A DNA stretch of 64,000 bases from Nymphaea colorata. Lineage: Eukaryota > Streptophyta > Magnoliopsida > Nymphaeales > Nymphaeaceae. The translations under genes were made by a program, and so were the position numbers. The DNA is taken from assembly GCF_008831285.2 (NCBI RefSeq), contig NC_045147.1, forward strand, positions 1,140,001 through 1,204,000, in the 5' to 3' direction. The notes beneath the pieces were generated by a model, which saw only the letters and a program-made list of their open reading frames with translations, was not told the DNA's origin and searched no databases. Below, piece by piece: positions 12,644-24,530 of this stretch (within the stretch, counting starts at the first letter, position 1; the number at the start of each line of letters is the position of its first letter).

Positions 12644-13065
12644 TGTTGGATATTCAAGCAGCGGAACGGCACCTTCGGTTAGCTCGTCTTCAGCGCAGCA
12701 CGATCCCCGGCAGTGACTACCAAGCGACAGACATCAACAGCAACAAGAACAGAGAAAGAAGAAGAAAATAGAGATACGTTAGATTCACGGGTTTGCTTTT
12801 AGGAGGTGCAGCTATGTCAATCGATGATCAACCTGTAGAAGAACATATGCTGGGCCTTTATAGTTTGCCTCCCATGATTCCCGAATCCCAGCAAACGGTT
12901 ATGGCAGGAAGAATTTTTGGCAAGCTCTTACATGGTAACTTGTTAAACCTTTAATGAAATATTTTCATTTGGAAATCAGTTTCTTTACAATTTAATCTTG
13001 TAACTACAAGAGGGCCCTCTTGTAGTTATGAGATGAAGGATAGGGATCAGGGTCACTATTCAACA
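12644..13065 (-). repeat. 5' LTR of the first copia element
   Basis: 422 bases, TG...CA ends with short inverted termini TGTTG/CAACA. A minus-strand TATA box (TATAAAGG) lies at 12855-12862. Positions 13002-13027 form a perfect 26-base palindrome (AACTACAAGAGGG plus its reverse complement). Confidence 0.9.
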
Positions 13066-14385
13066 ATTAGTTAATCTAAATTTGGTCGTCACCATTTTTT
13101 ATTAAAAGTTATCACATTGAAAAGCTAATATGGGCCTTTCTTAGCACATTCACTGCATATTGGACCACTTGGAGCATCATACTATAAGTTACACCTTTCA
13201 ACTCGAGCGTTGTGCAACTACCATTTGTAGTGTAGAGGAGTAGTACTCACAAAAATCCAACTATTGATGCTTCGTCATTACGATCCCAGCCCGATCAGCT
13301 AGGCTATGTCCCTCGGTAAAGAAGATATGCTGAATCACTTTGAACTCAAATTGGTCCCAAACAATTAGAAACAACTGGTTCTTTATGCCTTTTGGGTATA
13401 TATATTGTGATGTTTTTTTGTTTTTTAATAGGATCCTTTTTTTTTTAATTTCAATCGACTGACCAATCTGCTCCTTCTTTGTTGTGAGCAGCATTATTTT
13501 CAAGGGCGGTGACTATTTGTGGGTCCATAGCAGTGAAAGTAATCACCGCTATACCTGTGAAATGAGGATACAAACTGAGGGTCATGTTTAAAAACTTTTT
13601 GGCAACGACTTTAGCCTTGCCCTATGATTTTTGGGCACAAGGCATATGACAAGGGCAGCTGCTAGCAATCGCTAGGGTATGAGTCATTACCAAAAATATT
13701 TTTGGCGATGGCAGACTGGTTATTGGCTGCAGCATAAGCTCTAGCCCATTAGACCGCTTGTTGAGATATTTATGCTACACCAGAAGTTTTTCCTATTCAG
13801 CCATTATGATTTTAAAGGGCAAGTGACCTTATTTCGCAATGAAATTTTAACCATATTTAGGTCAATGTGTCTGAAGTTCCCAGACGAAATGTAGTAAAGG
13901 CATTAATTTGATATATTTTGCTAACCATTTCAGCCGCTAGTTTTTCAGAAAATATCAATTTTGGATAGAACACTGAATATATGAATTTTCTGAGTCAAAA
14001 TATTCATATCTTTGAAATATAAATGATTTTCCAATTCTGTAACAAAAAGTGTTTTCTTGTCGAAATTTTTACTATTGTAGAATTCAGTACAAACTTTTGA
14101 ATAGGATTGACCCTTTCTCATCACTTGGTGAATGTTAAGGAAAATTTTGTTATAGGTGTGTGTCTGTCAATTAATTTTGGACACAAAATCCATTTTACAA
14201 GCATATTTAGGGAATGTAGCACGTCAAGGTTGAACTTATCAATACTAGAGTTGATTTGATTGACTTCTTTTTAATTTTTATTTTTTCTCAAAGTTAGATT
14301 AGTAAAGTAAATATAGGTTTTACAGAATAACTATAGGTTCACCTTCACATGTTCTGTACGTCCACTACTCATTTTTTTGCTTCAG
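13066..14385. other. No gene seen
   Basis: Flank of the copia insertion, AT-rich, intron-like; only short frames. Confidence 0.4.
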
Positions 14386-14424
14386 GCTTCTGGTTGTGGT
14401 GTGAATGGAGGAGCAATTAGACGG
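14386..14424 (+). CDS. Candidate 39-bp exon (unrecognised)
   Basis: TTTTTTTGCTTCAG/GCTTCTGG ... AGACGG/GTAAGA: a strong acceptor and donor around 13 codons (ASGCGVNGGAIRR), phase 0 to 0, compatible with the exon ending at 6230. Short, so it could be chance. Confidence 0.25.
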
Positions 14425-14735
14425 GTAAGACTTAGAAAACATAGTCTGCTTTCGTATGTAGAACTAAATTTTATTTTAGTATATTTGGGTGTTTAGTACT
14501 TTGGCGTGCCATTTGCTTTCTGTTTCATAGGTAGGAAAATTTTTAGTTTTAGCCTGTGCTTTCGCTGGTATCTCTAAGACAAAAACTGTTTTTTTTTTCA
14601 TTTTTTGTCAAAATTTGTTTAGAAAAAAGTGAAATTTTCACCCAATTTTCCATATTTTTTAAAAACCAGCATTGTAGTACTAGGGCAGAAATTTGCTGGA
14701 ATTTTCTGCAGAGGGCCGAAAAGGATTTCGGGCTA

Positions 14736-14838
14736 TGTCACATAGGTATGAGTATGGGTACGGGTTCGGATTATTTTTAAAAAATTTGAGTATAGAGGTA
14801 CGGCTATATGTATGTATGTATGTATATATGTATGTATG

Positions 14839-14879
<41 letters not shown>

Positions 14880-15210
14880 AAAATTCAAACAAAATAACAC
14901 ATTCATGATTCAAAATTTATAATTTCTAAAGAAGAAACTATTGAACAAAATATGAAAATACAGCTCCGTATGTGTTTCCTGAGTGTAAATAGTGTAAAGA
15001 ACAAACTTGAAATCCTAAATTTTGGATAGAAAACGACTCGGTCAACTTTCATGAGTCCTAAATCGAACAGATACGGTCCTGGGTACGTTGACCATATCTA
15101 GTACTGTTTGACTAATACCCAATAGGTATCCGGGATAATACCAATACTACTACTGGTGCTGTACCTGACCGATACGGGTATGCTGCCTTTACAGCAGTAC
15201 CCATGTGACA
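14736..15210. mobile_element. Possible inverted-end miniature element
   Basis: TGTCACATAGGTATG at the left and CCCATGTGACA at the right are inverted, with GGGTACGGG/GATACGGGTA motifs next to each end. It encloses a (TATG)n(TA)n tract. No target duplication. Confidence 0.35.
14804..14877. repeat. (TATG)n(TA)n microsatellite
   Basis: TATG units with TATA interruptions followed by about 34 bases of TA. Confidence 0.95.
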
Positions 15211-16042
15211 AAGGTTTCAGGTGATTCTTGGTTCTCTTGAAACTATTTCTCTAGAATCTATCTTAATAAATTTTCATGGTTCTTTGAGTTGTGTATACAC
15301 AAATTTTTCTTCCAATGTCTTGCAGCAATCCTGATTTTTCTGCTTTTTGAAGTGGATTTACCAAATTTTTTAACCTTCTATGGAAAACAGATTTTTGTGT
15401 ACTTGCGCTGGACTTTTCTTCACTAGTTTAGCTTCTTATTTTTCTTGAATTTTATGAAGCTTCTTTCTCTAGCATTTTGTAAAATTTTCTGAACATATAA
15501 CCTTTAGGTTTAGGGAACTTACAGGTGATTGACTGTTTGCATTGTTAAGAGAAATAACTTTTATTTGAGTTGTTTGAACTTTAGGATTGATTAGTAAGCT
15601 TTTCACAAAGATTAAGTAGGTTAGAAACCACTAATCAGCATTCAGGCCATATACTAGGGGTTTCTAGTGTGTGTGAACGAGGAGAATGTTAACACGACCT
15701 TTTTAATAGTACCATAGAAGGCAATGAAATCTTGAACAAATGGTAGACCCAGCAATGAATGGTGGAGCAGTAGAGAGAATGTTGAACTATAAGCTTAGGC
15801 TCAAGTCATGTTCAAATTCAACCCAATACTTGTCCCTTTTTCTCTTGGTCAGTGTGATCAAGTGTTGGCCATTAAAAGACCAGAGGTCTGTATACAAAGT
15901 TTCGAGACAAAGCCACCCCTCATCCGAGTATTACCATTCATTCGTGTCTTATTTCAACAGAATCGATTTTGGCACCTCTATGAGTTTGTTGAAATTTGTT
16001 GTACCGTCAGGATGAACAATTTATAGGAAGACCGAAGAAGCT
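15211..16042. other. No gene seen
   Basis: An open frame at 15740-16015 has overlapping frames and no recognisable motif; otherwise AT-rich sequence. Confidence 0.4.
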
Positions 16043-16045
16043 TTA

Positions 16046-16446
16046 GGGGGTATTTATGAGGCCTAAATTGTAGAATTCTAGAACTAAAATTCTCATTTTT
16101 GATGAAATAAGAATTGCATTATCAAATAAAGATTTTTTATTCTAAAGTTATAGGATTATCTTTTAATCAAAATTCTGGAATTGTGATTCTATCATAGGAG
16201 TGGAATTATGATCTTAGATTTTTTTTATCTCTATTTAGATCACGTCATAAAAGTGTTTGTTCATCGATTCTAGAATTTTAGTTATTGTTGTATCAAACAT
16301 GTCATTTTCAATTTTGGAATCCAAAATTCCAGACTATCTAACACAAAGGGAAACTAGAACTGGATTCATTACAATTCTAGTTTGAGATGGAATTTTGTTT
16401 TTAATTTTATTTATAGAATCAAAATTCAAGGTCGTCAAAAGCCTCC
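16046..16446. mobile_element. Harbinger-like miniature element, 401 bp
   Basis: TTA flanks (16043-16045 and 16447-16449) with inverted ends GGGGGTATTTATGAGG and (reverse strand) GGAGGCTTTTGACGACC. The interior is rich in AATTCTAGAA and TAAAATTCT motifs in both orientations. Non-coding. Confidence 0.55.
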
Positions 16447-16639
16447 TTAACCTTGTTTCCTTTCTCTTTAAATGACAATGCAAAACATTAGTTAAATCCA
16501 AGGTGTATCACAACATGGGACCAACTGCAACAAAGGTTCTTTGTTGAAAGTATGCTTCTATGGGACGAAGAGTCAGGTTGGATAAGCTATCTCCACCTTC
16601 ACTGCTTTAGATAGCGAGTAATTTCATGAAAGCATCTTG

Positions 16640-17095
16640 GAAAACAGGGGCGGGGGGAAGGGGGGCCGGTAGGGGCTTTGCCGCCCCCCCTCCTTTTAGA
16701 TTTTAAAAACTTTAAAAATTTATATATAAATTAAAAAAAATAGTTTAACATATATTAAAATTTTGAAAATTTTTATTTCGCTTCATGTTAAAATTTTGCA
16801 ACTATAGTTTGGCCTTTACGACAAAAAATTCCTGACGCCACACCTATTGAAAAGAACGAAACAGCTGCTATGAAATTGTCATCACCCCAACCATGGGTCG
16901 GATGTAGAGGCTGAATTATAATTTTAAAATTTTAATAGGGGCTGAAACATAATTTTTCAAAAATTTTTATGTAAGCTAAACTACAATTTTCATAACTTAC
17001 ATGTAAAATTTTGCTTTTTTTTTTTTTTTAATATAAAGGCGGGCTAAGGCCTTCTGCCAGCACCCCCTGCCTCTGGCCCTGGCTACAACGTTATA
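16640..17095. repeat. Tip100-like non-autonomous repeat, possibly two fused
   Basis: Starts CAGGGGCGGGGGGAAGG, ends CCCCTGCCTCTGGCCCTG, with the shared body motif ATTTTAATAGGGGCTGAAA and AATTTTTCAAAAATTTTTAT. No matching 8-bp flanks. Confidence 0.5.
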
Positions 17096-18335
17096 AAATG
17101 GCAAGTAGTCAAATGCTTTATTGAAGGTTTGTCAGATTGGAATAGGCAGCCCTTGCTATGGAAAGGCGTTTGTATATTGAAGAGTAAGGAGAAAGAATTG
17201 TAAATTTTTTATGTAGCAGAAAACTTTCTCGACCATGCATCCTGAGTATCTTCTTTTGTACGTGCGGAGTTTTGTGAAAGCTAAACCAATTTCTTGCAGT
17301 GTCTTCCTACTTATATATTTCAAGTCAATTGGCGTGTTTCCTATGCTCTAGCCTGGCACATCGGCGACATTCTAGCCATTGGACGGAAGAGAGAGACTAA
17401 GAAAAAGGGGGTACGTCCCTTTTTTGCAGATGAGCCTGTTTGGGCAGGGTTTCTACCAAAAGAGTAGCTCACAATTCCCAATTCTTCAATTTCTTCTCTA
17501 CCTAGAAAGCCTTTGCCGCCAGAGAAGAGATCCTGGATAAGGAAGAGGCAGGGAAAGGAGGAGAGGGGTTGGCCAAACAAGAGAGGGAGAGAGATCATTG
17601 GCCGTCCAATTTTTTATGATCAAATAACCTAGGATGATCATATATATACTATCTGAATCCATGTGTGTGTGTGCGCGCGCGTGCTGAGAAAGAGAGAGAA
17701 ATTGAAATCGGCAGCTGTCATATGTTGTTTTCTTGTTTTTTTTAAAAAATCTGTCACTAAAAAGCATCACGGTAGGTACATTAAGCAACAATTTTTATTG
17801 GACCATGTTTTTGTCAAGTCTTTTAGCAGCTGTTTGACATTTACAGTGACAGACTTCGTAAAATATTTAACTAGCGACATCCAGCAGCCGGCTTATTTCT
17901 ATGTATACTTGGGGAATTCAAATTAGCTGGCCATCGGACATTGCCAAAATGTCATACACACCTGATTTTAATAAAGTAGAGGACTGTGATTAGCTACATC
18001 TGAATATATAAACTAAAAACCATGGTTAATGCCGATGCCGCTAGAGATTTTTAACAACGGTTTTAGTTTTTTAGTCATCCTGCAACATTCAATGGCCGGT
18101 TGGTTTTTATTCCATTCTACTATATGTGTGTGAGTGTGAAATGTGAGAAAGTGAGGCTAATGTTTATGTATCTTTTCCTTTTAGTATCTGCCAATCTTAA
18201 TTAGGTGGGGGGGATGATAATTATACAGGGAAAGGAAGGTGAGAGAAAGAAGAAGCAGAGAAGAGTGTAAGGAAAAAATTATATACAATCTTTTGTTAAG
18301 GTTTTATTCATCTTTCTTAACTTAATTCTATATAG
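17096..18335. other. No gene seen
   Basis: Contains a GTGTGCGCGCGTG run (17663-17682) and AT-rich sequence; no exon signal until 18336. Confidence 0.4.
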
Positions 18336-18413
18336 ATGCACACTGTCAGAAAGTGCAGGAGGTGGAAAAGCAAAAGCTGTAACGAAAATGATGTCTAAAT
18401 TAGATTTAATGAG
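18336..18413 (+). CDS. Candidate 78-bp exon (unrecognised)
   Basis: A pyrimidine-rich acceptor ending TATATAG and donor AATGAG/GTAAGA bound 78 bases with one open frame (SAGGGKAKAVTKMMSKLDLM). Its phase does not join directly to 14386 or 19252, so other exons would be needed. Confidence 0.25.
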
Positions 18414-18629
18414 GTAAGAAAACTATGGCTGTTCATTACAAAGTGATTATAATTAAAATCTGATCTACTCATACTTAGATTTTCATATTCTTTGCAAACA
18501 TATAATTCCGCACGTTCCACATCTATTGGTATATATGGTGGGATTTGGAAAGGATGTTGAGAGAGTAGGTGATTGGCTGGACAACTAGTAGTAGCCGGGG
18601 ATGTTTAAATATTTGGTTAGCGATAAGGA

Positions 18630-18810
18630 GTGGAGCTACGAATTTTTTATCGCGGGGGCTAAGCTATAGTTTCAAAATTTTAATAGGGGTCGAAATGGAA
18701 GTTTTCAAATTTTTTTATATATACTAAGCTAATTTTTTTTTAGATTTACATATAAATTTTTAAAGTTTTTAAATCTGCCATCCTTCCCTCCACACCTATC
18801 AGCGACTCAG
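18630..18810. repeat. Copy of the dispersed Tip100-like repeat
   Basis: Carries GGAGTGGAGCTACGAATTTTT and TTTTAATAGGGGTCGAAAT, then AT-rich sequence with TTACATATAAATTTTT, as in the copies at 16640 and 43365. Confidence 0.45.
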
Positions 18811-18904
18811 CAACATCGATAACATGTTTGTGGTTAGTGCTTTCTTATCTGGGTCGGGTCCCTAAGGCGAATGTTCTACCATTTATAAGTGTTTTCTATG
18901 TTCT

Positions 18905-19100
18905 AAGGGGTTAGCGCGATGGCTGGTTGGGTGGTTGGTAAACGGTCAGTTCTTGTTTTGAATCTTTAGGATGTCATTTCCCTTATGCTCTAAGAGAAAG
19001 GCCACCAATCCGCAAGTTGAAGTGCAGTCAAGGTGGCTTTTCAAGGCACCAAAACAAGCTTGTACCTTGTGGAGACAATGGGTCGAATGTGAGCTTCACC
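18905..19100 (+). mobile_element. SINE-like insertion
   Basis: tRNA-type promoter boxes: box A TAGCGCGATGGCTGG (18912) and box B TTTTGAATCTTTAGG, about 40 bases apart. The body GGTGGCTTTTCAAGGCACC follows. No poly(A)/T tail or flanking duplication resolved. Confidence 0.5.
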
Positions 19101-19251
19101 TGCTATTCTATTGTACGTACGAACTATTCATACCGAGGGTTCTAGTCCTCAAGATAAGTACTTTCTATTTAATTTAAATTAAGCGATATTGTCATCGTGC
19201 TGTAATTAATTGAAATTTAACTGTCATAAAATTCTTGATCTTTTTTTACAG

Positions 19252-19308
19252 TTTGCTTCCTTTTATGATGTGAAAAATCATTGGGACAAGTTGCGGGAAA
19301 TGATGATG
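19252..19308 (+). CDS. Candidate 57-bp exon (unrecognised)
   Basis: Acceptor TTTTTTTACAG and donor GATG/GTAAAA bound 19 codons, FASFYDVKNHWDKLREMMM, the only open frame. Phase 0 to 0, joining the terminal-exon candidate at 25281. Confidence 0.3.
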
Positions 19309-19656
19309 GTAAAATAAAACTCAAATTAATTCTTTCACTCGATCAACTTGATAAACTTTTTAGTAAACAAGTAAGAAACAGCATATTTACGGCTCAGATT
19401 AGACAATAAAGGTGATACGGTCAGAATATTGCAACAAAAAGAGAGCCCTCACCCCAAAGGCTGCATTCATTTCCCTTATTCTCTCCCGTTTCTATGCACC
19501 CACACAATCACCAACGTCGTTCCGTAACAAATTAAAATGGCTTTTGCAGACGCAATTTCAAAGCCATCATGGTGTTATTATCTAGAACACATGCATGGAG
19601 AAAAGTGTCCACTTTGAATCTCCCATTCTCCAAGTCAGAGGGCATAGTTTATGTGG

Positions 19657-19659
<3 letters not shown>

Positions 19660-19702
<43 letters not shown>
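19660..19702. repeat. (CT)n microsatellite
   Basis: About 43 uninterrupted bases. Confidence 0.95.
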
Positions 19703-19704
<2 letters not shown>

Positions 19705-20527
19705 AAATTAAGATTCATCCTAACTTAAAATTAATTATTAAGGACTTTCATGAACTTAACGAATTGTTTAGTAGTAAGAACAATATGTGAGTTGTCACAT
19801 GAATTTACCCAAATTTTAAGCATAATTATGAAACATTACAAGTAATGAAACATTAATTCTTCATGAATCTAACTCAATCTTTAGGATATATTCATCACTA
19901 CAACTAATGTTTTATAAATTTGAATCAATCTTTGGGATAGATTCATGAGACACTTACCGAGTATCCTTGCTTCCAAACAACCATTGGGAGATTGTTTGAG
20001 GCTCATAACTGATTGCTATTGTTTAGTGATTCTATGAAACATTATGTTGCAGGATTCAATGAATCAACCTAAAATTTTAGGGTTGTTTCACTATAAGATA
20101 ACAATTTGCTACTAGTACCAAATGACCTATAAAGAATAAGAAAACAAATATTATTAAGTTTTAAGTGGATATAAAAATCTCTTGTTAGGCAGTGAAGTCG
20201 GCCATGTAGGGCCCAACTAATAGTGATTTAGGGAATTTCAGTCCAAACTAGCTATTTCACCAAACTAAGTGCCTGTAAGGATAGCACCTCACCTGGTTAG
20301 AGCTGATTTTGGTTCACTCACTAATTGATTTCCCTTACTTTTTTTGTATGACTAGGAGCACTTTAAAGAGAATACCACTTAATATATACGCCCATAACTT
20401 TGGCTATCTTTCATTTAAGTCCCGACCAGTCATCGTTTCTTACTAGGACAACACAAATCAAAAGAGCAGGGTACAATATATGAAATTATTCTCTCTTTTT
20501 TTTCCTGTTTTGGATGGTCTTGGAACA

Positions 20528-20690
20528 CAGTGGCAGAGGCAGGTGTGGGCTGCCCCCTTAAATTTAAAATTCAGAATCTATTAACTGCTTTTTGGCTAAA
20601 AAATTAATAAAAATTAATTTCTACCACTACTCAATCTAGAAGTCTAGCTACAAAATTAATTTTCTGGCTTAGCCATGGCTTCTCAGCATC
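20528..20690. repeat. Copy of the dispersed Tip100-like repeat
   Basis: Begins CAGTGGCAGAGGCAGG, continues GGGCTGCCCCCTTAAATTT and ends near TTCTGGCTTAGCCATGG. Flanks not resolved. Confidence 0.45.
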
Positions 20691-20807
20691 AAACTCGTTC
20701 AGAATTCTAGTACCGGCAGCTCTTGTTCAGAATTCAAGCACACGCCAACTTTGCCATGATATTTTCTAATATTAAATTGGGCTGTCAATTAATTAGAACC
20801 AACTTCG

Positions 20808-20955
20808 TGGGGGTGTAGCATAGCTGGTCAGAGTAGGGTATGCATTGAGGACATGTTCTCATTTTGATTCTTGTGGTACTACTCGATCCCTTAAACTACA
20901 AAAGGTGTGGGTGTTGCGTCAAACTAAAGGCAGCCCACTATCCACTAAGCCCTTA
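20808..20955 (+). mobile_element. SINE-like insertion
   Basis: Box A TAGCATAGCTGG (20816-20827) is a perfect tRNA-type A box; a weaker box B TTTTGATTCTT lies about 40 bases on. Degenerate. Confidence 0.5.
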
Positions 20956-21645
20956 TACAACCTGAAACTTTAGAGGTCGAGAAAAAGGATGGAAGAACAT
21001 TCACAAGTGATGAATTGCTAACCTTCTATTCACTCAAAATTAATTAATTTGATGCGTCCATAAAACACACGGACGGACAGATCAACCGTCATGTTATAAA
21101 ACCCATCCCCTGATCATGACGTAGAGCTTCATTCTTTATCGAGCGTTGTTCCATAAATAATGCAATCAACATAACGTGCGGCAGCATCTTTGAATGGATA
21201 TAATATATATAAAAAGGAGACACATTTCTACACCCATTCAGCCGGTCTCGCACCTACTTTTGTTGGAGTGCATGCGCACATGCATGTGTGTGTGTAGCAG
21301 ATTCTTCCTCTTGGGCTCAAATGAAAAGGGTTAGGCACGCTTTCTGACATTCATGAATTTTAAAAGCAGAAATGATGCGGTCAGGACAAAAATGCTCGCG
21401 TTTTCTTATGCGAAGGCAGTTTGCAATTATTTTTGCTCACGGAATTTACCTTTTGTACTTGCAAGGTGTCACGGAATCATACCCACTTCCTCTACACGCC
21501 AATATTACTTTCGGGGTTGGTACCACTCGATCTCCGAGATAGCTGATACTGTTTCATGCATAGCGACAGTACTTTTTATCGGAAAACATATCGGACTGTT
21601 GGGTACTCTTGAGTTTTTTGTTTGAATTTATAAATTTTAGATTAA

Positions 21646-22053
21646 GGATGTCAATGTATCTAATTTGGATAAGATATCCAATTAAACCATTTTGAAAAAA
21701 TGTTGGATACGAAAAAAAGTTTAATACCTTATTAAGGAATCAGATTGGATTTGGATTTAACAAATGGCATCTGATCGGATTCAGGTTTGGAGTCGGATCG
21801 AAACTTATGTTTAAACAAATATCTTATACCTGAGACCCTTACATCCTGAAAAACCACTAGGTTTGATTCAAAATTAGGATTTGAGTATGAATGTTAATAT
21901 CGAATTTTGATCGGATGCAGATTGTGAAACCGAATTTCAGAATTTGATTCGAATGCAACTTTTCTTTGTTCCTATTCAAATCTAAACATACAAATGTTCA
22001 AAAAAGTGGATATGATTAAGAGTATATTTGATTCAAATTCGATCATTGACATC
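21646..22053. mobile_element. hAT-type miniature element (GATGTCAATG family)
   Basis: Ends GGATGTCAATGTATC and TCATTGACATC, flanked by TAGATTAA/TAGATAAG (6 of 8). The interior carries repeated TCGGAT and GGATTTGG motifs. Relatives lie at 41600-41855 and 56441-56868. Confidence 0.6.
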
Positions 22054-22394
22054 TAGATAAGTTTGTTGTGCCAAGAAAAGAATTAGAATTTCTTGGGAAG
22101 GAGTCCACATTTAAACTTTTCCCGTGCACATCAAACACACCGTTATGTTTTTCTTCCAGTATAACTTTGACTGAAAAGACCGCAATTACGAACAACCTAT
22201 ATGGAATAGTTTCTTTCTACCACAACAACACTGCAATGAACATATTCTTGAATGTTAGGGTATTTAATGAAATTTGCTTTAATCAACACAATATTCTTGC
22301 AATAAGTAAACAAATTCTTGATATTGCAGGTTTTTTTTTCCCTTATGGGGGCATAGGACTAGCTACTTTAAGGTTCCATTTTGTAATAGTAACC

Positions 22395-22670
22395 ATTAAT
22401 TTGTTACTCTTTCATGAAGAACAACATTGCCAAACAACTCCTTAATGATAAAGGGGAAAGTCTAATTATATTTGAAGATATGCCAAAGCACGTGGCATAT
22501 CTATTTTCTTTTGCAGATTGCAGTAGGAAAATCCAATTCTAGGTTGTCACTCTTTCATGAAGAACAAGAACAAACTGTTCTCATTTGTTCATTATATTTC
22601 AAAATATGCGAGAGCACGTGGCCTATCCTTTTCCTTTTGCAGATTGCAATAGACAAATAGAGCTCTACAG
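22395..22670. repeat. About 126-bp tandem repeat with CACGTG in each copy
   Basis: Two long copies carry GCACGTGGC (CACGTG at 22489 and 22615), CTTTTGCAGATTGCA and CTCTTTCATGAAGAACAA-like segments; a partial copy precedes at 22395. CACGTG is the G-box core, but here it recurs as part of the repeat. Confidence 0.6.
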
Positions 22671-22784
22671 AGTGTTGTTGCATGAAAGAAGAAAAGCCCT
22701 ATCCAAAAGGGATTTCTGGATATCCTTTGTAAAAACTAGGTGTCTTCTGGTCATTTTAGGACTGGGACACCTTCAGGGCCCGCT

Positions 22785-22960
22785 TGGGGCCCTGGCACCA
22801 CCTTAATTTTTTTTTTTTTTAAATTATATCTAAATTCACTTGTTCTATATAAAAATTTTAAAAATTGATATTTCAACCCTAATCAAAATTTAGAGACTTT
22901 AATTTGGCTCCCTCATGAAAAAAATTTGGTTCCTACCCTGGTTTTATAGGAGGACCCTTC
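22785..22960. repeat. Copy of the dispersed Tip100-like repeat
   Basis: GGCCCTGGCACCACC, a long T run, then TAAATTCACTTGTTCTATATA and TTGATATTTCAACCCTAATC. It aligns with the copy at 40387. Confidence 0.45.
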
Positions 22961-23099
22961 ATTTTACGCCCTCTCATGCAAAGTTCATAACAAATAACTT
23001 CCTTCCATTTGTTTCTCCATCCCTTTACTTTCGACTTCTGCCAACCGAAAATAAGAATCAAACTTGGGAGTAATACTTGTCAAATTTAAATGTAGGGTC

Positions 23100-23310
23100 A
23101 TGAAAGTGCATAGCACAACTGGGTGGTAAGAAACTCACATTTAAGGGGTCCGAGGTTTGAATCCTGATGTGTTGCTCATATGGCCTATGTTAAATACTAC
23201 AATCAAGTCAAAGGACGTACCATATGTTTACACATGTTTTGAAGAAGGTAGAACCTTGGAGACATAAGGGTATGGCCTCGGAGGTCTTACGTCAAAGGTG
23301 GTTTCCTATG
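23100..23310 (+). mobile_element. SINE-like insertion
   Basis: Box A TAGCACAACTGG (23111-23122), box B GGTTTGAATCC (23154-23164). The 3' body has GGAGACATAAGGGTATGGCC, shared with the copy at 37249. Confidence 0.65.
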
Positions 23311-23802
23311 CCCTTTGTTTTTATTTTATTCTGTTAGTATATGATCCAATTCTTCATATATTGAACTGATTTGTATGATCAATATTGCGCTTAATTACGG
23401 GGATTCTTCCACATTAGTAGCTAGTAATTTTTTCCTTTTCTTCAACTTTAAATTCTGAACAATATTTACTCACAAAAAGAAGCTTGGGTTTATGTTCTTC
23501 CCAGCTCCTACTTCATTTGTACTAATTATTTGATCAATAATCTTATTCAAAATTATAAGAAGGCTAGCAATACTGTGTATGTTACTCTCGATATTCTTAT
23601 AACTAAAGTTTAAAATATTGCTTTCTAGTTAATTTTACAGATGAACTATTTGGGAGATCCCACCATAAAATTATTTTGTAGCTTAATTAATCTGGTTGGC
23701 AAAATAAGATTTACGATAAGTGCATGGTTCATGCAAGCACTATACTTTTTCAAAGAGGACAAAATATTATTACTTGTTTTCTTCTTCCATGCCCTTAACA
23801 CA

Positions 23803-23803
<1 letters not shown>

Positions 23804-23863
<60 letters not shown>
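23804..23863. repeat. Compound microsatellite (CT)n(GT)n
   Basis: About 31 bases of CT followed by 29 bases of GT and imperfect GTGC/ATGTGC units. Confidence 0.95.
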
Positions 23864-23868
<5 letters not shown>

Positions 23869-24289
23869 GCATGTGCGTGTACGTCTAAAATGGGTGCAAT
23901 GAAGAGGATGAGTCTTCTTCCTCAATAAAAGGTACATAAGAAGACAAAAGGAATCACTCACAAAACAAACCCTAAAAAGAAGAGTTCTCATGTCTGACTA
24001 AGGTTCTCTCTCAGCCATACGTTTTAGTGGAATGTCTGTTCAAACTACTCATACTTCAAAATAACAAAAGTACCCAAAAACAACCTTTTAACGACTTTCA
24101 TGCTAACACTTTGTGCTTAAGCTTCTATTGATGAGCATCCATCCCTAAACTTTAATTTTTAAGCAAAAAATAAACAAGGTTGCTTAATTATATTCTAATC
24201 AATATCAATAATACTAGTGAATTAACTGAAAGGCTAAAGGTTTTGGGATTCTCTATAAGCTTAAATGTAGATGGCATCTGCAGGCTACT

Positions 24290-24530
24290 CAGTAAGATAT
24301 AAATGTATAGTTCACAGCTAGGTGGGAGGGAGATACCCCTAAAAGACCGAAGCCCCACTCTCTCTTCTCTACTTTTGGGGTCTAGGGCTGCTTCAAGACC
24401 TATGCAAGAAGCGACATACCCATTGACTAAGTGTCGTGCACCCACCATTCACAGTCTAGGACAGCAACACCCATACGAATTAAACTGAAGACCGGTTTTT
24501 CACCACTCTACCAATCTGAGCAGTTAACAT
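24290..24530 (-). mobile_element. SINE-like insertion, minus strand
   Basis: On the minus strand: TGCTCAGATTGGTAGAGTGG (box A, 24521-24501), CAGTTTAATTCGTATGGG (box B), then CACTTAGTCAATGGGTATG and an A-poor 3' part. It is the best tRNA-like head in the window but lacks tRNA folding arms further on. Confidence 0.55.

Larger units (their letters stand above)
6322..13065 (-). mobile_element. Ty1/copia LTR retrotransposon, complete ends, dead coding region
   Basis: Two direct LTRs (6322-6748 and 12644-13065) begin TGTTGGATA and end CAACA. They flank copia gag, protease, integrase, reverse transcriptase and RNase H remnants in copia order, all on the minus strand. Next to the right-hand (5') LTR lies the primer site TGGTATCAGAGC (initiator Met-tRNA). 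Target duplication is GTTAG on the left and ATTAG on the right, a 4-of-5 match. By eye the LTRs differ at about 35-40 of 420 positions, so the insertion is not young. The 10.9-12.6 kb interval between primer site and gag is far longer than a normal copia leader and carries nested DNA. Confidence 0.9.

Noticed and set aside
24475-24521. tRNA gene suggested by good A and B boxes
   Set aside because: No complete cloverleaf (acceptor and anticodon arms do not pair); better explained as a SINE head.
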